A DNA stretch of 64,000 nucleotides from positions 186,001 to 250,000 of the forward strand of contig NC_089455.1 in assembly GCF_026210795.1 (NCBI RefSeq). The letters run 5' to 3'. Source of the DNA: Rhizophagus irregularis (Eukaryota > Glomeromycota > Glomeromycetes > Glomerales > Glomeraceae). This document shows positions 40,207 through 50,870 of this stretch, piece after piece (within the stretch, counting starts at the first letter, position 1; each line of letters starts with the position of its first letter). A model generated the notes under the pieces. It was not told where the DNA came from, did no database searches, and was given only the letters and a program-made list of their open reading frames with translations. The position numbers and the translations under genes were made by a program.

Positions 40207-42502
40207 ATGCACAACTCTTTAACTGAACTTCCCCTTAATGATATTTCAGTACAAAAAATGTCTACCACGGTACGTCGTCAAAGAAGAGCTTCTTTTAGTA
40301 CGACTAGTTTAATTAAATATGATAACAGTCGAAATAATGTTATATTTGGAAATGGAAAAAGTCGAAATTTATCCACCTTATTTGTAGAGGAAGAGGAAGA
40401 AATTGTGGAAAGTAATTGTGTAAGTTATTAATATTAATAAGTTATTAATATTAATAATTATAATTATAATTCTAATTTGATCATTTATATTATTTTTTAT
40501 ATCATTCTTTTTAGCCACAAATAGAAGATGTGATACGACAATTACAAAATGAATTGCAACAAACTAAAGATTTAGTTACTGAACTTGAAACTAGATTAGA
40601 AAGGTAAATATATATATATAAGTGTAAATTATATATTTATATATTTATTTATATTTATATACATTCATCATATACATTTTTTTTTTTTTAGAACCGAACA
40701 AACTAGTCAAGTAATTGTTAGAGAATTAAAAAATTTATTAGCGGAAAATGAGTAAGTTACTACAAAATCTTTGGATTTATCACTTGAAATATCATATTCA
40801 AACTTATTTTATAATAAATTATAGATCAGAAAGTCATACAACAGCCGTAGAAATTGATCAAGAATTGGAGGATGGTGATGATATGAAATTTGATTTAAAT
40901 GATGATGAGTTCTATATTTCATCACCTTTGATGATGGATCAATCTCATCAAGAAGATATACTTAATGATATCGTTGATATTAATGATTTATCATCATCAC
41001 AGATTGAATTAACGACTACTTCAAGGTCGTCATTAGAATTACAACCCTCTGATGATTCATATAATAGAATATGTAGCGCTGTACAAAGTTTGATAAATGA
41101 TGCTCAAGTAGCTTTACAAAAACCAAATCCTTCTTCATCTAATCAATTGCTTGGCCTTCCACAAACAACTACTCGCCCAAGAGCACAAAGTTGGAGTTCG
41201 AACGTTAGCAGTTGGATAATGAATCAATATAATCCTTCTTCTATGGTATGTGAATGTGGAACTTGTTGGTTATGTTTAGAAAGTTGTAATAGCTTATCTT
41301 CAACTACAACTACCACGAGACCAACTCCCAAATCTTCAAGAGCAAATTCATTAACTTCAGCACATACTCCTCCTCTTTCTTTAACATCTCAACAACAAGA
41401 ATCATTTAATACTTATAATAGACAAGTTAATTTGGCAGGAATTAAAAAACAATATCGCAAGAAATTGGAAAGTAGATCCTCTTATAGAAAGAGTTGTGAT
41501 GATTTAGATATGGCATTACAAAAATTAATTAGTACAGCTGTATCAGCAGGAGTAGAACATGGTTTAACACATTCTCCTATTTATCGTCAATATAGTGAAT
41601 CCATGGAACGTGATGATTCAGGTGATCGTTATGATTACTTTAGGAATCATGATGATGATGAGATTAACTATGATAATAGTTTTTTTAATTCTTTTGGAAT
41701 TTTTTGTAATCAAGATCTCTTAAATAATGACAATAACAATGATAATAATAATAAAAAAGAATCTTCTAAATGGAGAAGACGTATTTGGAATTGTTTACAA
41801 AAAATGGGTATAAATTTCAACAACAAAAATAATAATGATAAGGAGAATGTTGAAGAACAAGAAGGAATAGAAGATGGATATGGTTCATACAGTTCATATA
41901 GTTCATATAATTCTTCATGGAATTCATCATCTGATTATCAGGAAAATTCGAATGAAGATACTTCAGATCCATTTTCTTTAAACATTGGACAAAACATTTT
42001 TAATTTTAATGTAAATTTAATAAATTCAACAACAAACAATTATAATAAAACAACCAATAATTCTATTAATGAAATTGACAATAGTATTCATACAACAACA
42101 AATAATTACCAAAATTGTTATAATACTATTAATAATTATGAAGAAAAATCATCTCAATCAACATATAGACAATCTGGTTCTAAAAAAATAAAATCATTAG
42201 CCACAAAATTTACGAATATGTTGGCAATGATAGGATTAATTATTTCAATGTCACAAACCATTATATTAAATCCAACCAACACTCCAGCACTTATGAGTGT
42301 TGCAGCAAGAAATATAATCAGAAGTAACGTGAAGAGAAGACGCAGCCGAGGTGAAATGATTTTGATGATTAAAGTAATTAAATATGTTTCAGTATTATTT
42401 GTTGGTTGGGCTGCTGGTCGTATTGGAAAAAAACAAAAAGATTCATCTGATGGAAATAATGGTCGAATTAAAGAGATTCCATCAAATAAATCAAACTATT
42501 AA
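40207..42502 (+). CDS. Uncharacterised Asn/Ser-rich protein with C-terminal hydrophobic segments
   Basis: Four exons (40207-40419, 40515-40603, 40692-40751, 40825-42502) with GT-AG introns and matching phases give 679 residues. Exons 2-3 encode a short coiled coil (QLQNELQQTKDLVTELETRL and following). The middle is Ser/Asn-rich with a cysteine cluster (VCECGTCWLCLESC). Residues after about 570 contain two hydrophobic stretches (FTNMLAMIGLIISMSQTIIL, and YVSVLFVGWAAGRIG) separated by a basic KRRRSRGE patch. This resembles a tail- or hairpin-anchored membrane protein with a cytosolic coiled coil. I recognise no family. Without splicing the last exon seems to start at an internal ATG (40748) inside the third intron; that start is rejected because the intron has clean borders. 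Confidence 0.7.
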
Positions 42503-43163
42503 TTTTTTCATATTTACCAAACTTTTTTAAATCGTTAGACCGTAATTGATTTACGGAACATTAATCGTTTTTCTACACATCTACTCGTAATTTTTTTGGC
42601 AAATCATTCAGACATTTTTTTTTATCTTTTCCTCTTCGTATATAATTGGCAAAATCATTTCATTTTTTCACACTAACTTTTTTTACAAACCACTTTACAA
42701 CAACCACTTTACAGACAAAACCATTTTTCAAAGCATAATATTTTCACAAATTACAAACAAACAAAAAAAACTATTTAATATCATCACAAAAATCTATGAT
42801 CAAATAATATATATGCATTGTATTATAATTAAGTATACTATCGTCTAATTGTACATGTACAAACTTCTAAAATTTTTTATTATAATTTTTAATTAATTCG
42901 TTTTTTTTATAATAATTTTCGTGTAAATTTTTTTAAAAAAGTATATAGACTTATAAAAAGTACTTCGTTTTTAGAATTTCTAAAATTGGCAATTATTTTT
43001 ATTTTTTTTTTTATCGTTTTTAAAACTTTAATAGTTAATAGTTGAATACATAGACAAAATAAAATTACCAAAAAAAGCAATCGTTTATTAATTATCATTG
43101 GCTCATCTAACACGTGAATATATTGACAAAAAAAAAATCATTTCGCGTATTTATAAAAAAAAA
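42503..43163. other. Intergenic DNA, 5' flank of SARS2 gene
   Basis: AT-rich, with a block of aacaaccactttacag-type short repeats near 42690-42715. An E-box-like cacgtg lies at 43112, 50 bp before the SARS2 start. No gene is seen. Confidence 0.5.
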
Positions 43164-44588
43164 ATGGTTCGATATTTAAAGGTAGATTTTATATCTTTTC
43201 GTCGTAATTTATTTCGTCGAAAATTTTATAATACAATTAAAAATAAAACTTATTCAACGCAACCTCAATATTCATATTTATCACCAAATTTAAATTATAA
43301 ATATTTTGTTACGAATTCTGAAAAAATTTCACAAAATATTATAAATCGTAATTTAAAGGATGTAAATATTTCTTTGGTTTGTTCATTATATGAAAATTAT
43401 CGTAATATTATAACAGAATCAAATTCTCTTCGTTCAAAACATAATGAATTATCAAAATCTAATAATAATCTTTCATTAAATGAATCAGGATCAAAAACGA
43501 TTTTATTAGAAGAAGCAAAAAAACTTAAACAACAAATTCAACAAAAAGAATCAAAATTATTAGAAATAGAAAAAGAATTATTAAAAGAAGCTTTAAAAAT
43601 ACCTAATGATACACATTTTAATACTCCTATTGGTAATGAAGAAAATGCAAAATTAATTAAACAAATTGGTGAAAAGATCATTCCTACCAAAGATTTATCA
43701 TTAAAAGATCATCTTACAATATGTAAAAATTTAAATTTGATAAATTTTGATCAAGCATCAAATGTTACTGGAACAAGTTGGTATTATTTAATGAATGAGG
43801 GAGCTTTATTTGAATTGGCTTTAATTCAATATGGAATTGAAAAAGCTATAAAAAAAGGTTTCACTCCTATAATTACACCTGATGTAATTAAAAGTGAATT
43901 TAGTCATGCTTGTGGATTTCAACCAAGAGATAATGATGAAGTTTCCCAAAATTATTTTATATCAAATGAAACTTCACAAAATTTAGTATTATCAGCAACA
44001 GCAGAAATACCATTAGCAGGTTTATATTCAAATAAAATTTTATCTCATAAAGAATTACCAATAAAATTAGTTGGATTTGGAAGAGCTTTTAGGTCTGAAG
44101 CTGGTGCAAGAGGTCAAGATACTAAAGGTTTATATCGTGTACATCAATTTAGTAAAGTAGAATTATTTACTATTACTAAAAATGATCAAAGTGATAAAAT
44201 GTTTGAAGAGATCATCGAATTACAGGAAGAAATTTATAAAGATTTAGGATTATGTTTTAGGATAATGGATATGCCAACACATGAATTAGGTGCAAGTACA
44301 TATTGTAAATATGATATGGAAGCTTGGATGCCGGGACGTGGAAAATGGGGTGAAATATCTTCAGCATCTAACTGTACAGATTATCAATCTCGTCGGTTAA
44401 ATATACGATATAAATCACCTCCTTCTAATACTACTGAATTTGTTCATACATTAAATGGAACTGCAGTTGCTATTCCAAGATTAATAATAGCTATACTTGA
44501 GAATTTTCAGAAAGATGATGGAAAAAGTGTTGTAATACCAAAAGTGTTAAGAAAATGGATGGGAGATAAGGATATTATAAACCTTTAG
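43164..44588 (+). CDS. SARS2: Mitochondrial seryl-tRNA synthetase
   Basis: A single-exon 474-residue class II aminoacyl-tRNA synthetase that attaches serine to tRNA-Ser. The ATG at 43164 gives an Arg/Lys/Phe-rich, acid-poor N-terminus (MVRYLKVDFISFRRNLFRRK) typical of a mitochondrial presequence. The usual N-terminal coiled-coil arm follows (about residues 95-155, ending IPNDTHFNTPIG). Catalytic landmarks are the TAEIPL block, motif 2 (FGRAFRSEAGARGQDTKGLY), HELGASTYCKYDMEAWMPG, the SSASNCTDYQSRR segment and motif 3 (HTLNGTAVAIPRLIIAILEN). The length fits fungal mitochondrial SerRS (about 450). An in-frame upstream extension to 43098 exists but lacks an ATG. It converges with the ADC lyase gene, leaving about 180 bp between stops. 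Confidence 0.94.
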   Translation: MVRYLKVDFISFRRNLFRRKFYNTIKNKTYSTQPQYSYLSPNLNYKYFVTNSEKISQNIINRNLKDVNISLVCSLYENYRNIITESNSLRSKHNELSKSNNNLSLNESGSKTILLEEAKKLKQQIQQKESKLLEIEKELLKEALKIPNDTHFNTPIGNEENAKLIKQIGEKIIPTKDLSLKDHLTICKNLNLINFDQASNVTGTSWYYLMNEGALFELALIQYGIEKAIKKGFTPIITPDVIKSEFSHACGFQPRDNDEVSQNYFISNETSQNLVLSATAEIPLAGLYSNKILSHKELPIKLVGFGRAFRSEAGARGQDTKGLYRVHQFSKVELFTITKNDQSDKMFEEIIELQEEIYKDLGLCFRIMDMPTHELGASTYCKYDMEAWMPGRGKWGEISSASNCTDYQSRRLNIRYKSPPSNTTEFVHTLNGTAVAIPRLIIAILENFQKDDGKSVVIPKVLRKWMGDKDIINL

Positions 44589-44771
44589 TAATAAAATTGG
44601 GGCTATAGTATTTTTGGCGATTAGAGTTTAAATTACCCTCCAAAAGTAAGTGTTATTTGTTAAAATGTGATGTTAGTAAAATTTATATAATAAACCAAGA
44701 ATTATTGTGGATTTAAATTTTATAAATAAATATCGTGTCGTAAATATCTCGATTTTAATTATTGATTTTAT

Positions 44772-45978
44772 TTAAATTAGAATAACGTCATATTCTTTTC
44801 TTACAGAATTGAAACATTTGATCTTTCTTCCTTGCTATTGTATAAAAAAGAACTTTTATTTAATATTTGATCATTGTATTGAAAATTTCTTACAATTTTT
44901 CATACCTGTTGTGCTAATTTTATTTCACTCAGTGTTATTACTCCGGGAATGATTTCTCCATTTTCTATCAAATGAGATCTCATAACTCCTCCCAATAATC
45001 CACATTCAATCTTGGGGGTTTTCCAGTATTTAATATTCTTCTCATCATCATAATATTCTACCGCAATATTTGCTATTGAACATTCTGTTATTTCATTCCT
45101 TTCATTGTATAATAATACATCAAATAAATCTTTATTAGATTCTATTCCTACCTTTAAAAAAAAAAAGAATTATATTTCATTAATTTATTTATAGTCTGTT
45201 GGATCATTTGCTCAATTGGACATATAGACCTTTAATGGAACATCCAAATTGTGATATATTTCTAATTGGTCATTTTATTCCAAATTCAATTGTATTAATT
45301 GGACATTGTCCAAAATCCATCACTATTTATACTTACTCGAATTCTAGCATCATTATAGATATTCCTATGAGTTGTTTTATGATAAAGAAATATATCTGAA
45401 GATTGGGTTTGTTGCGTGTCCAAAGTTATTTTCAATGGTTCTAATAATTAAATATTACCCCAAAAAATTAAAATTCTCATCACAAACAAGAAATTTTTGA
45501 TGTATTGATTTTACCTTGTAATGGTGAATTAGATGATGGTAATATTGTAGTTGTTATTGTTGGAATTCCCTGCTTGTTTACAGTTAATCTTACCTAATTA
45601 AATCAAATTAATTAAATTAAAAATCTCAATTATATGTTTTTTCCCTATTTTTCTTTTTTATAATTACCCTTTGTGTCTTATCATATCCAATCTGACTAAC
45701 AGATTCTTGTAATTGTTCTTTGATAAATTCTTGAAATTCTGAAGTTGTACAATTTGCAAATGATGATTTGTCATTAAATTGCTTTGAGAAGTAAGATGCG
45801 GATTGTGTTAATCGATTTAAATGGAGATTTAGCAAATAAAAACCTAAAAAATTTTTTTTTTTTTAATAAAAAAAAAGGTCAAACAACTTATTTTAAAGTT
45901 TATGCTAAATCAAGTAAAATTACCGAATTGCGGTTCGTAAAGAATTGTTTCTAATAATTGAAAATTGATATCATCCAT
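44772..45978 (-). CDS. ABZ2: 4-amino-4-deoxychorismate lyase-like class IV aminotransferase
   Basis: Six short exons (45978-45924, 45843-45668, 45593-45515, 45440-45337, 45151-44906, 44834-44772) have GT-AG borders and matching phases: 723 nt, 240 residues. The product starts MDDINFQLLETILYEP. It carries the family hallmarks FYLLNLHLNRLTQSA, the PLP-lysine block FLYHKTTHR..Y, DVLLYNERNEITECSIANIA and a GLLGGVMRSHL segment, and ends RKIKCFNSVRKEYDVILI. Class IV PLP enzymes of this type release p-aminobenzoate from aminodeoxychorismate for folate synthesis (PabC in bacteria, ABZ2 in yeast). At 240 residues it is shorter than yeast Abz2 but near bacterial PabC. D-amino-acid or branched-chain aminotransferase activity cannot be excluded. 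The 185-nt fourth intron carries a spurious plus-strand reading frame. Confidence 0.88.
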
Positions 45979-45999
45979 ATTATACAAGACGATCTTTTC

Positions 46000-46087
46000 G
46001 TTTCACGTTTACGTGAATCTCGCGAAAATTAATTTTGTGTAAATATAAAATGGATAAAATAGAAAGGAGCAATTCCGCTTCTAAAGT
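46000..46087 (+). repeat. Dispersed duplicate block, copy 1
   Basis: Shares an ordered set of words with 47557-47645: gtttcac, tttaNNtgaatctc, attaattttgtgtaaa and ttccNgcttctaaa. This copy lies just upstream of the ADC lyase start. Confidence 0.65.
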
Positions 46088-47021
46088 AAAAAATAAATTA
46101 AATGGAACGGGTCGATCACTATTACAAATTTTTATATAGAAAAAGTCCGAGTCCAAATAATAAAGCAAAAATGCAAAATCTTTGTACATTGTTAAATGTT
46201 AAACAAAATAAATGACACTTAGTATATAGCCAAAGATTTTCATTATACTGTATTATTAAAGTTACACCGCGGATCATGATTTGATCACGTGATATAATTA
46301 AACTTCATAATTTGATGATTGTGCTTTTATTATCGTGAGGAAGAATGACAAGATTTATTAATAGTGCCACCTGTGTCGATTTTTTATTTTTATTAATGCA
46401 TTTTCTATTGCGGTACATTATGCAGTAATAATTCAAGCATCAAAAAAAGTTATAATTAATTTTTTTGACAATTTTATTTATTTAAATAGGACGCTACAGT
46501 ATATATTTTATATTTTATATAGAGGAGAGTATATATCGGTAATTACAAAAAAAACAACGAAAACTATATTAATTTAGTGCAATTACACAGTTAACCCCCT
46601 AAATAGCAAACCAATCCTCCCGTAACTTCTTATAAAGAACCTTCTAAGGAACAAGTGAGCCATCCTCTGGTGCAACGATAATGACTTCCGTTGTATGTAT
46701 AGTATGGTTAATTACAGTATAAGCTAACAGTATGGATTTTACTATGAAAATAAAGTACCATACTAACTATACTTACTATACTTCCCAATTTTTAGCATCA
46801 TACCATTCATACCATATACAATAAAGGTCATACCATACTCAATATCTATCTGCGAAAAATTACGAAGCGAATTATCTAAGAGATAGTTCTAAATTTTTCT
46901 TTTACCTAAAAAAAAAGGTACTCCCGTAAATTCTTCGAGGAATGGTTTTACACTGTTTGTAATTTTGTATTAAAAATTGACAGTATATACCGCAGCTATA
47001 CATTTATGTATTAAGTTTGTT

Positions 47022-47095
47022 GTTAACCAATAAAATCCAAATTGCTTATTCAATAAGGATTTTATTGTTAACCATGTTAACCAATAAAATACAGG
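47022..47095. repeat. Hairpin-forming repeat with a third half-copy
   Basis: Left arm 47022-47038 (gttaaccaataaaatcc) and right arm 47057-47072 (ggattttattgttaac) are near-perfect inverted repeats around an 18-bp loop. A further direct copy (gttaaccaataaaatacagg) follows at 47076-47095, and ggatttta words recur near 47115-47140. It fits a small MITE or foldback remnant. Confidence 0.65.
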
Positions 47096-47556
47096 ATTGA
47101 CCATTCGCGACCTCAGGTAAGGATTTTACAGGATTTTACTAAAAAAATCTAAAAAATAAAGTTCATAATTATGTCTTTATTTCCATTTAAGTTTTGTCCT
47201 TCTATATTTAATTCCTACTATATTTATATAAATATTCATATTGTACTCATTACCCAAAGTTACAATTATAATCACTGTGCCAAAAATAGATCGGCAAGTC
47301 TTGGCATCAGGCGAAACAGGCGATATTATTAACAGTCTTCTCATATCAATTATTTACGTGATATTACTGCACCTTAAATTCAATGTATCACAGCATTACG
47401 TTTTGTAATAAGTAATGAATAAATTCCGAGGAAAAAGCAGAAATTTGAACGATATTTTTATTATTATTGCATGTCAAATTAGGTTACGAACCAATTTTGA
47501 TTTGCGTCACGCAATTATAAAAATCTTCCAACCTAACAAGTTTCGGCATAGTAAAA

Positions 47557-47645
47557 GGTTTCACATTTATATGAATCTCATGATTATTAATTTTGTGTAA
47601 ACAAATGAAGCAATTAAAGACAAAGTAGATTCCTGCTTCTAAAAT
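47557..47645 (+). repeat. Dispersed duplicate block, copy 2
   Basis: Partner of 46000-46087 in the same orientation, about 1.56 kb away and about 150 bp upstream of the acid phosphatase start. Confidence 0.65.
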
Positions 47646-47793
47646 TGTCCAATTAATAATTAATTACGAAATTAGTATTAGCACTGGCGTTGGTATTTTA
47701 TTATAAAAGGAAAAAGTTACACCTTTTAAATTTTTTTTTTTTTTTAAAAAAAAACACTCGTTATTTAGTGATTTTTAAATTGTATACTTTATA

Positions 47794-49022
47794 ATGAAAG
47801 TGCTTTTAATAATATTTTTTTTTATAGTTATACAATGTTTATTAATAATATCGAATGCAATACCGAATCTTATAATGCCGGAAAGTTCAGATATAATATT
47901 TGAAGAAAGATATAATGATATATTGGACTTTTTGGTCATTGGTGACTGGGGCTTTCAGGGAAAAGGAGTCGGTCGAAAACATGGAAATCAAAAAAATGTA
48001 GCATTTGTTATGAAAAAATGGGCGGAAAGATATAATTCTAAATTCATCATAAATGTTGGAGGTAACCACCTTTTTTTTTATTTTTTTATTTTTTTTTTTG
48101 TGCGATGTAGATTACAAAAATTTATTCCTCTTCTGCGTATAGATAGTTTTTATAAAAGCGAAAATGATGATCATCAAGGAGTTGATTCTATATATGACGA
48201 TAAATGGAAAACAGCTTGGTTAGATGTGTATAAAGGTAGATTAGCAGAAATACCTTGGTACAGTGTAGCGGGAAATCATGACTGGTAAGTAAAAGAAAAA
48301 TGTTAAATTTTATTTTATAATTGGAATTAAACGTTAAACGTATTCACATATATATATATATTCTTCTTAGGTATAATAATGTTTATGCAGAAATTGAGTA
48401 TAGTTTGAATGTGAATTCGAGATTCTTCATGCCATCATTATTTTATGTTCGAACAAATATAATTAGTGGTAAAAAACCAACCAAAGTTGCGTGGATACAT
48501 ATTGATACAAATTTATTTTTTTATACATATGATATGATACCAAATGATCAAATGAAAAATAATTTTAATATATTAGGATGGAATAATGATATAGAAGTTG
48601 AAAATAAATTACGATGGATAGAACAACAATTAATTGAACAACAAGATTCAGATTGGATTCTTGTGGCGGGACATCATCCATTAATTGGAGCATGCGTCAG
48701 TTTTAATTATATGCCGAGATTAGTAGAATTATTTGAGAGATACGGAGTATCTGCATACTTTGCAGGTCATGCTCATGTATTAGAATATCAAACTCCTAAA
48801 CCAGATTCTCCTGTTGCATATTTTACTTCCGGCGCAGCAAGTAGAACAAGTGATGGTTGCAGTGGAAAAGATTGGGGTATGCCCGAAGGTACTTTTGGAT
48901 TTTTACATGCTACCATAATAGAAAATGAAATGACTTTTTCATTTGTTAATGCAACAACTACAAAAGATAAAATAGTATATCAGGGTAAATTGACCGCAAG
49001 ATCAACTTGGCGTCCGAAATAA
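47794..49022 (+). CDS. Secreted purple (tartrate-resistant type) acid phosphatase
   Basis: Three exons (47794-48061, 48143-48284, 48371-49022) in frame give 353 residues. A hydrophobic signal peptide (MKVLLIIFFFIVIQCLLIIS) is followed by the five metal-binding blocks of the calcineurin-like fold: GDWG, VGDSFY (formed across intron 1), GNHDW (formed across intron 2), AGHHPL and GHAHVLEY. The size and block spacing match the small ACP5-like class (about 325 residues), not the large plant class. These enzymes hydrolyse phosphate monoesters outside the cell or in vacuoles. In a mycorrhizal fungus a role in phosphate scavenging is plausible but inferred. The second block has Ser where many relatives have Asn (GDNFY). 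Confidence 0.92.
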
Positions 49023-49802
49023 ATATTAAGATGGGTTTGTATTTTTTCCTAAATTACATTTTAAAAAACTTTTAATATAATTTTTTGTTTACTTCTTTAT
49101 TATAATATTAATTATAGCTAGATTTTTAAAAATTTTTAAAACAAAAAGGAACAAAGCAAAAATAGACTGACATTTAAAAAAGTAAATTAGATATACATTG
49201 TTTAAAATCATAAGAATGTTTGACGTTTGTTTACGCAAATATGACGTAATTATAAAATAATAATAAAATAATAAGAATGTGATCTACAAGCATTTACTGC
49301 ATTCTTAATTTCCATATATATATTAAAGAAAGGCCATTATAAACATTTATTATTTCTTATTTTACCTTTGAAGAACATCCAATGAATATGCCATTTTTAA
49401 ATATAAAAAGGACCTAATTTTTTTATGAATTGGACCATTGGTAAATGACTTTTTGAAAGAACGACAACAAAACGGTTGGCGCAAAAGAGACATGCGCAGT
49501 AGTAAATCAAAAAAACTGATTTTTTTCTTTTTACCCATCTAGGTTATTGTAGTTCACGCCATAACTCCAAATTAGGAAATAGCATTTGGAGGGATGATTC
49601 CGACATACAACAATGAATGAATTTTAAGCATTCAGGAGATGCCCGGAAATAACTGATTATAATATGAAAGGCGTTTGCTAAACTTTTTTCCGATTATTTG
49701 AATTCTTTTGAAAGGACAATAATTCATAGTTATGCGTAGCAAAACTGAAATATATATAAATGATGGATCTTCTCCCGATTATTTTTTTTAAAAACTCTCA
49801 AG
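49023..49802. other. Intergenic DNA without recognised features
   Basis: AT-rich between two plus-strand genes. A less AT-rich patch at 49440-49640 carries no recognisable coding or repeat signal. Confidence 0.5.
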
Positions 49803-50870
49803 ATGCAATCACTATATGATGAGTTGAGTATCGAAATATTCAAATATATAACTACACCTATGTCACTTATTCTCACAAGTCGTAAATGGTATGCTATTTC
49901 TCAAGACCCTCACGCTCGAGCCGAATGGCTAATTTATAAATATGGTAAATCTCACGCATTATTTTATGCAATAAGACTTGATAGCTTTATTACTTTAGAT
50001 GTCGTCCAAGCTTTGTTAGCAAGAAATGTGGTGATGTCACGATATTTTGTACAACGCTTACTTATGTATTTTGGCAACCATGATCAAAGATTGATCGAGC
50101 TTAAAGTAGAATATAATCTGAATCAAGTTAATGATAGAACTCGAGAAAAGAAATTATGTGCACCGTGGGCGAGTAATTTGTCTTTACCGATTTTTACCAA
50201 ATTAGTCAATGAAGCATTTAATATATTAAAAGATCCACAACTTGCAATTAAAGGCAATGACATGGAATTATTCCATTTTTTATCTGCCGGTCCTCTTGTT
50301 ATTAATTACGCCCCTCAAAAATTATTTCAAAATATTAATTATATTGAGGATCTAATTTTAAACAAAAAATTTATCCCCTTTCCTCCTCGTCCGAAACTTG
50401 CTTATGAAGATACAATAGAAGAATATCCACCAAAAGATGGTTACGAGAATAACCGGCAGCTTAACGTTATAGCGAGAGCAATTATAATTCATCCTGATTT
50501 GGTTAATATGTGGAAAAGTATTGGTTATTATGAAATTTGCAGTGATGTTAATGATCTTGTAATACAAGGAGCTCTTTTAATCTTATTTCCTTCAACTCCG
50601 CCAAATAATTGGGAATGTCCTGATGTGAATACTGTTGTTACTCGATTAAAAAAGTTTACTGATCTTGGATTTAAATTAACGAATAGTGTTATAAATGATA
50701 TATTTCGTTTATTTGAACATAGATTAAATGAAATTGGCGAACTTTTGATAAATTCTTTTCAGCAGATTCGTAATGAACCGAGATCAGTTATTGTTAGTTC
50801 TTGTATTATTAATCTCAATAATCCTGAAAGAAATCATAATATATTAAAATTTTTAAATGGTGGAAATTGA
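49803..50870 (+). CDS. F-box-like protein of a lineage-expanded family
   Basis: A single-exon 355-residue protein. The first 45 residues (LYDELSIEIFKYITTPMSLI and following, then TSRKWYAISQDPHARAEWLI) resemble an F-box in spacing: a short helix, a Leu/Ile-rich core, and the (S/C)RxWxxIS motif. The rest is a helical region (YGKSHALFYAIR, RYFVQRLLMYFG, PWASNLSLPIFTKLVNEAFN) seen in many paralogs of these fungi, without LRR or WD repeats. F-box proteins recruit substrates to SCF ubiquitin ligases; no substrate can be inferred. A 16-bp echo of the last codons (aatggtggaaattga) occurs directly after the stop. Confidence 0.72.
   Translation: MQSLYDELSIEIFKYITTPMSLILTSRKWYAISQDPHARAEWLIYKYGKSHALFYAIRLDSFITLDVVQALLARNVVMSRYFVQRLLMYFGNHDQRLIELKVEYNLNQVNDRTREKKLCAPWASNLSLPIFTKLVNEAFNILKDPQLAIKGNDMELFHFLSAGPLVINYAPQKLFQNINYIEDLILNKKFIPFPPRPKLAYEDTIEEYPPKDGYENNRQLNVIARAIIIHPDLVNMWKSIGYYEICSDVNDLVIQGALLILFPSTPPNNWECPDVNTVVTRLKKFTDLGFKLTNSVINDIFRLFEHRLNEIGELLINSFQQIRNEPRSVIVSSCIINLNNPERNHNILKFLNGGN

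Larger units (their letters stand above)
45979..47793. other. Divergent intergenic region, ADC lyase / acid phosphatase
   Basis: About 1.8 kb between divergent starts. It contains a duplicated block (46000-46087 and 47557-47645), a hairpin-forming repeat (47022-47095), several gtatgg/ccatac motifs at 46695-46840, and a palindromic tcacgtga at 46285-46292. Only chance reading frames occur, including a 61-codon one inside the second duplicated block. Confidence 0.55.

Noticed and set aside
40748-40824. Start of the uncharacterised gene at an internal ATG
   Set aside because: This segment is the third intron (gtaagt...ttatag); removing it joins a coiled coil in frame from three upstream exons.
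45199-45399. Plus-strand frame inside the ADC lyase gene
   Set aside because: It lies across intron 4 and exon 4 of the minus-strand gene and has no family match.
47415-47600. 61-codon plus-strand frame before the phosphatase
   Set aside because: It overlaps the duplicated block and its counterpart near 46,000 is not open.
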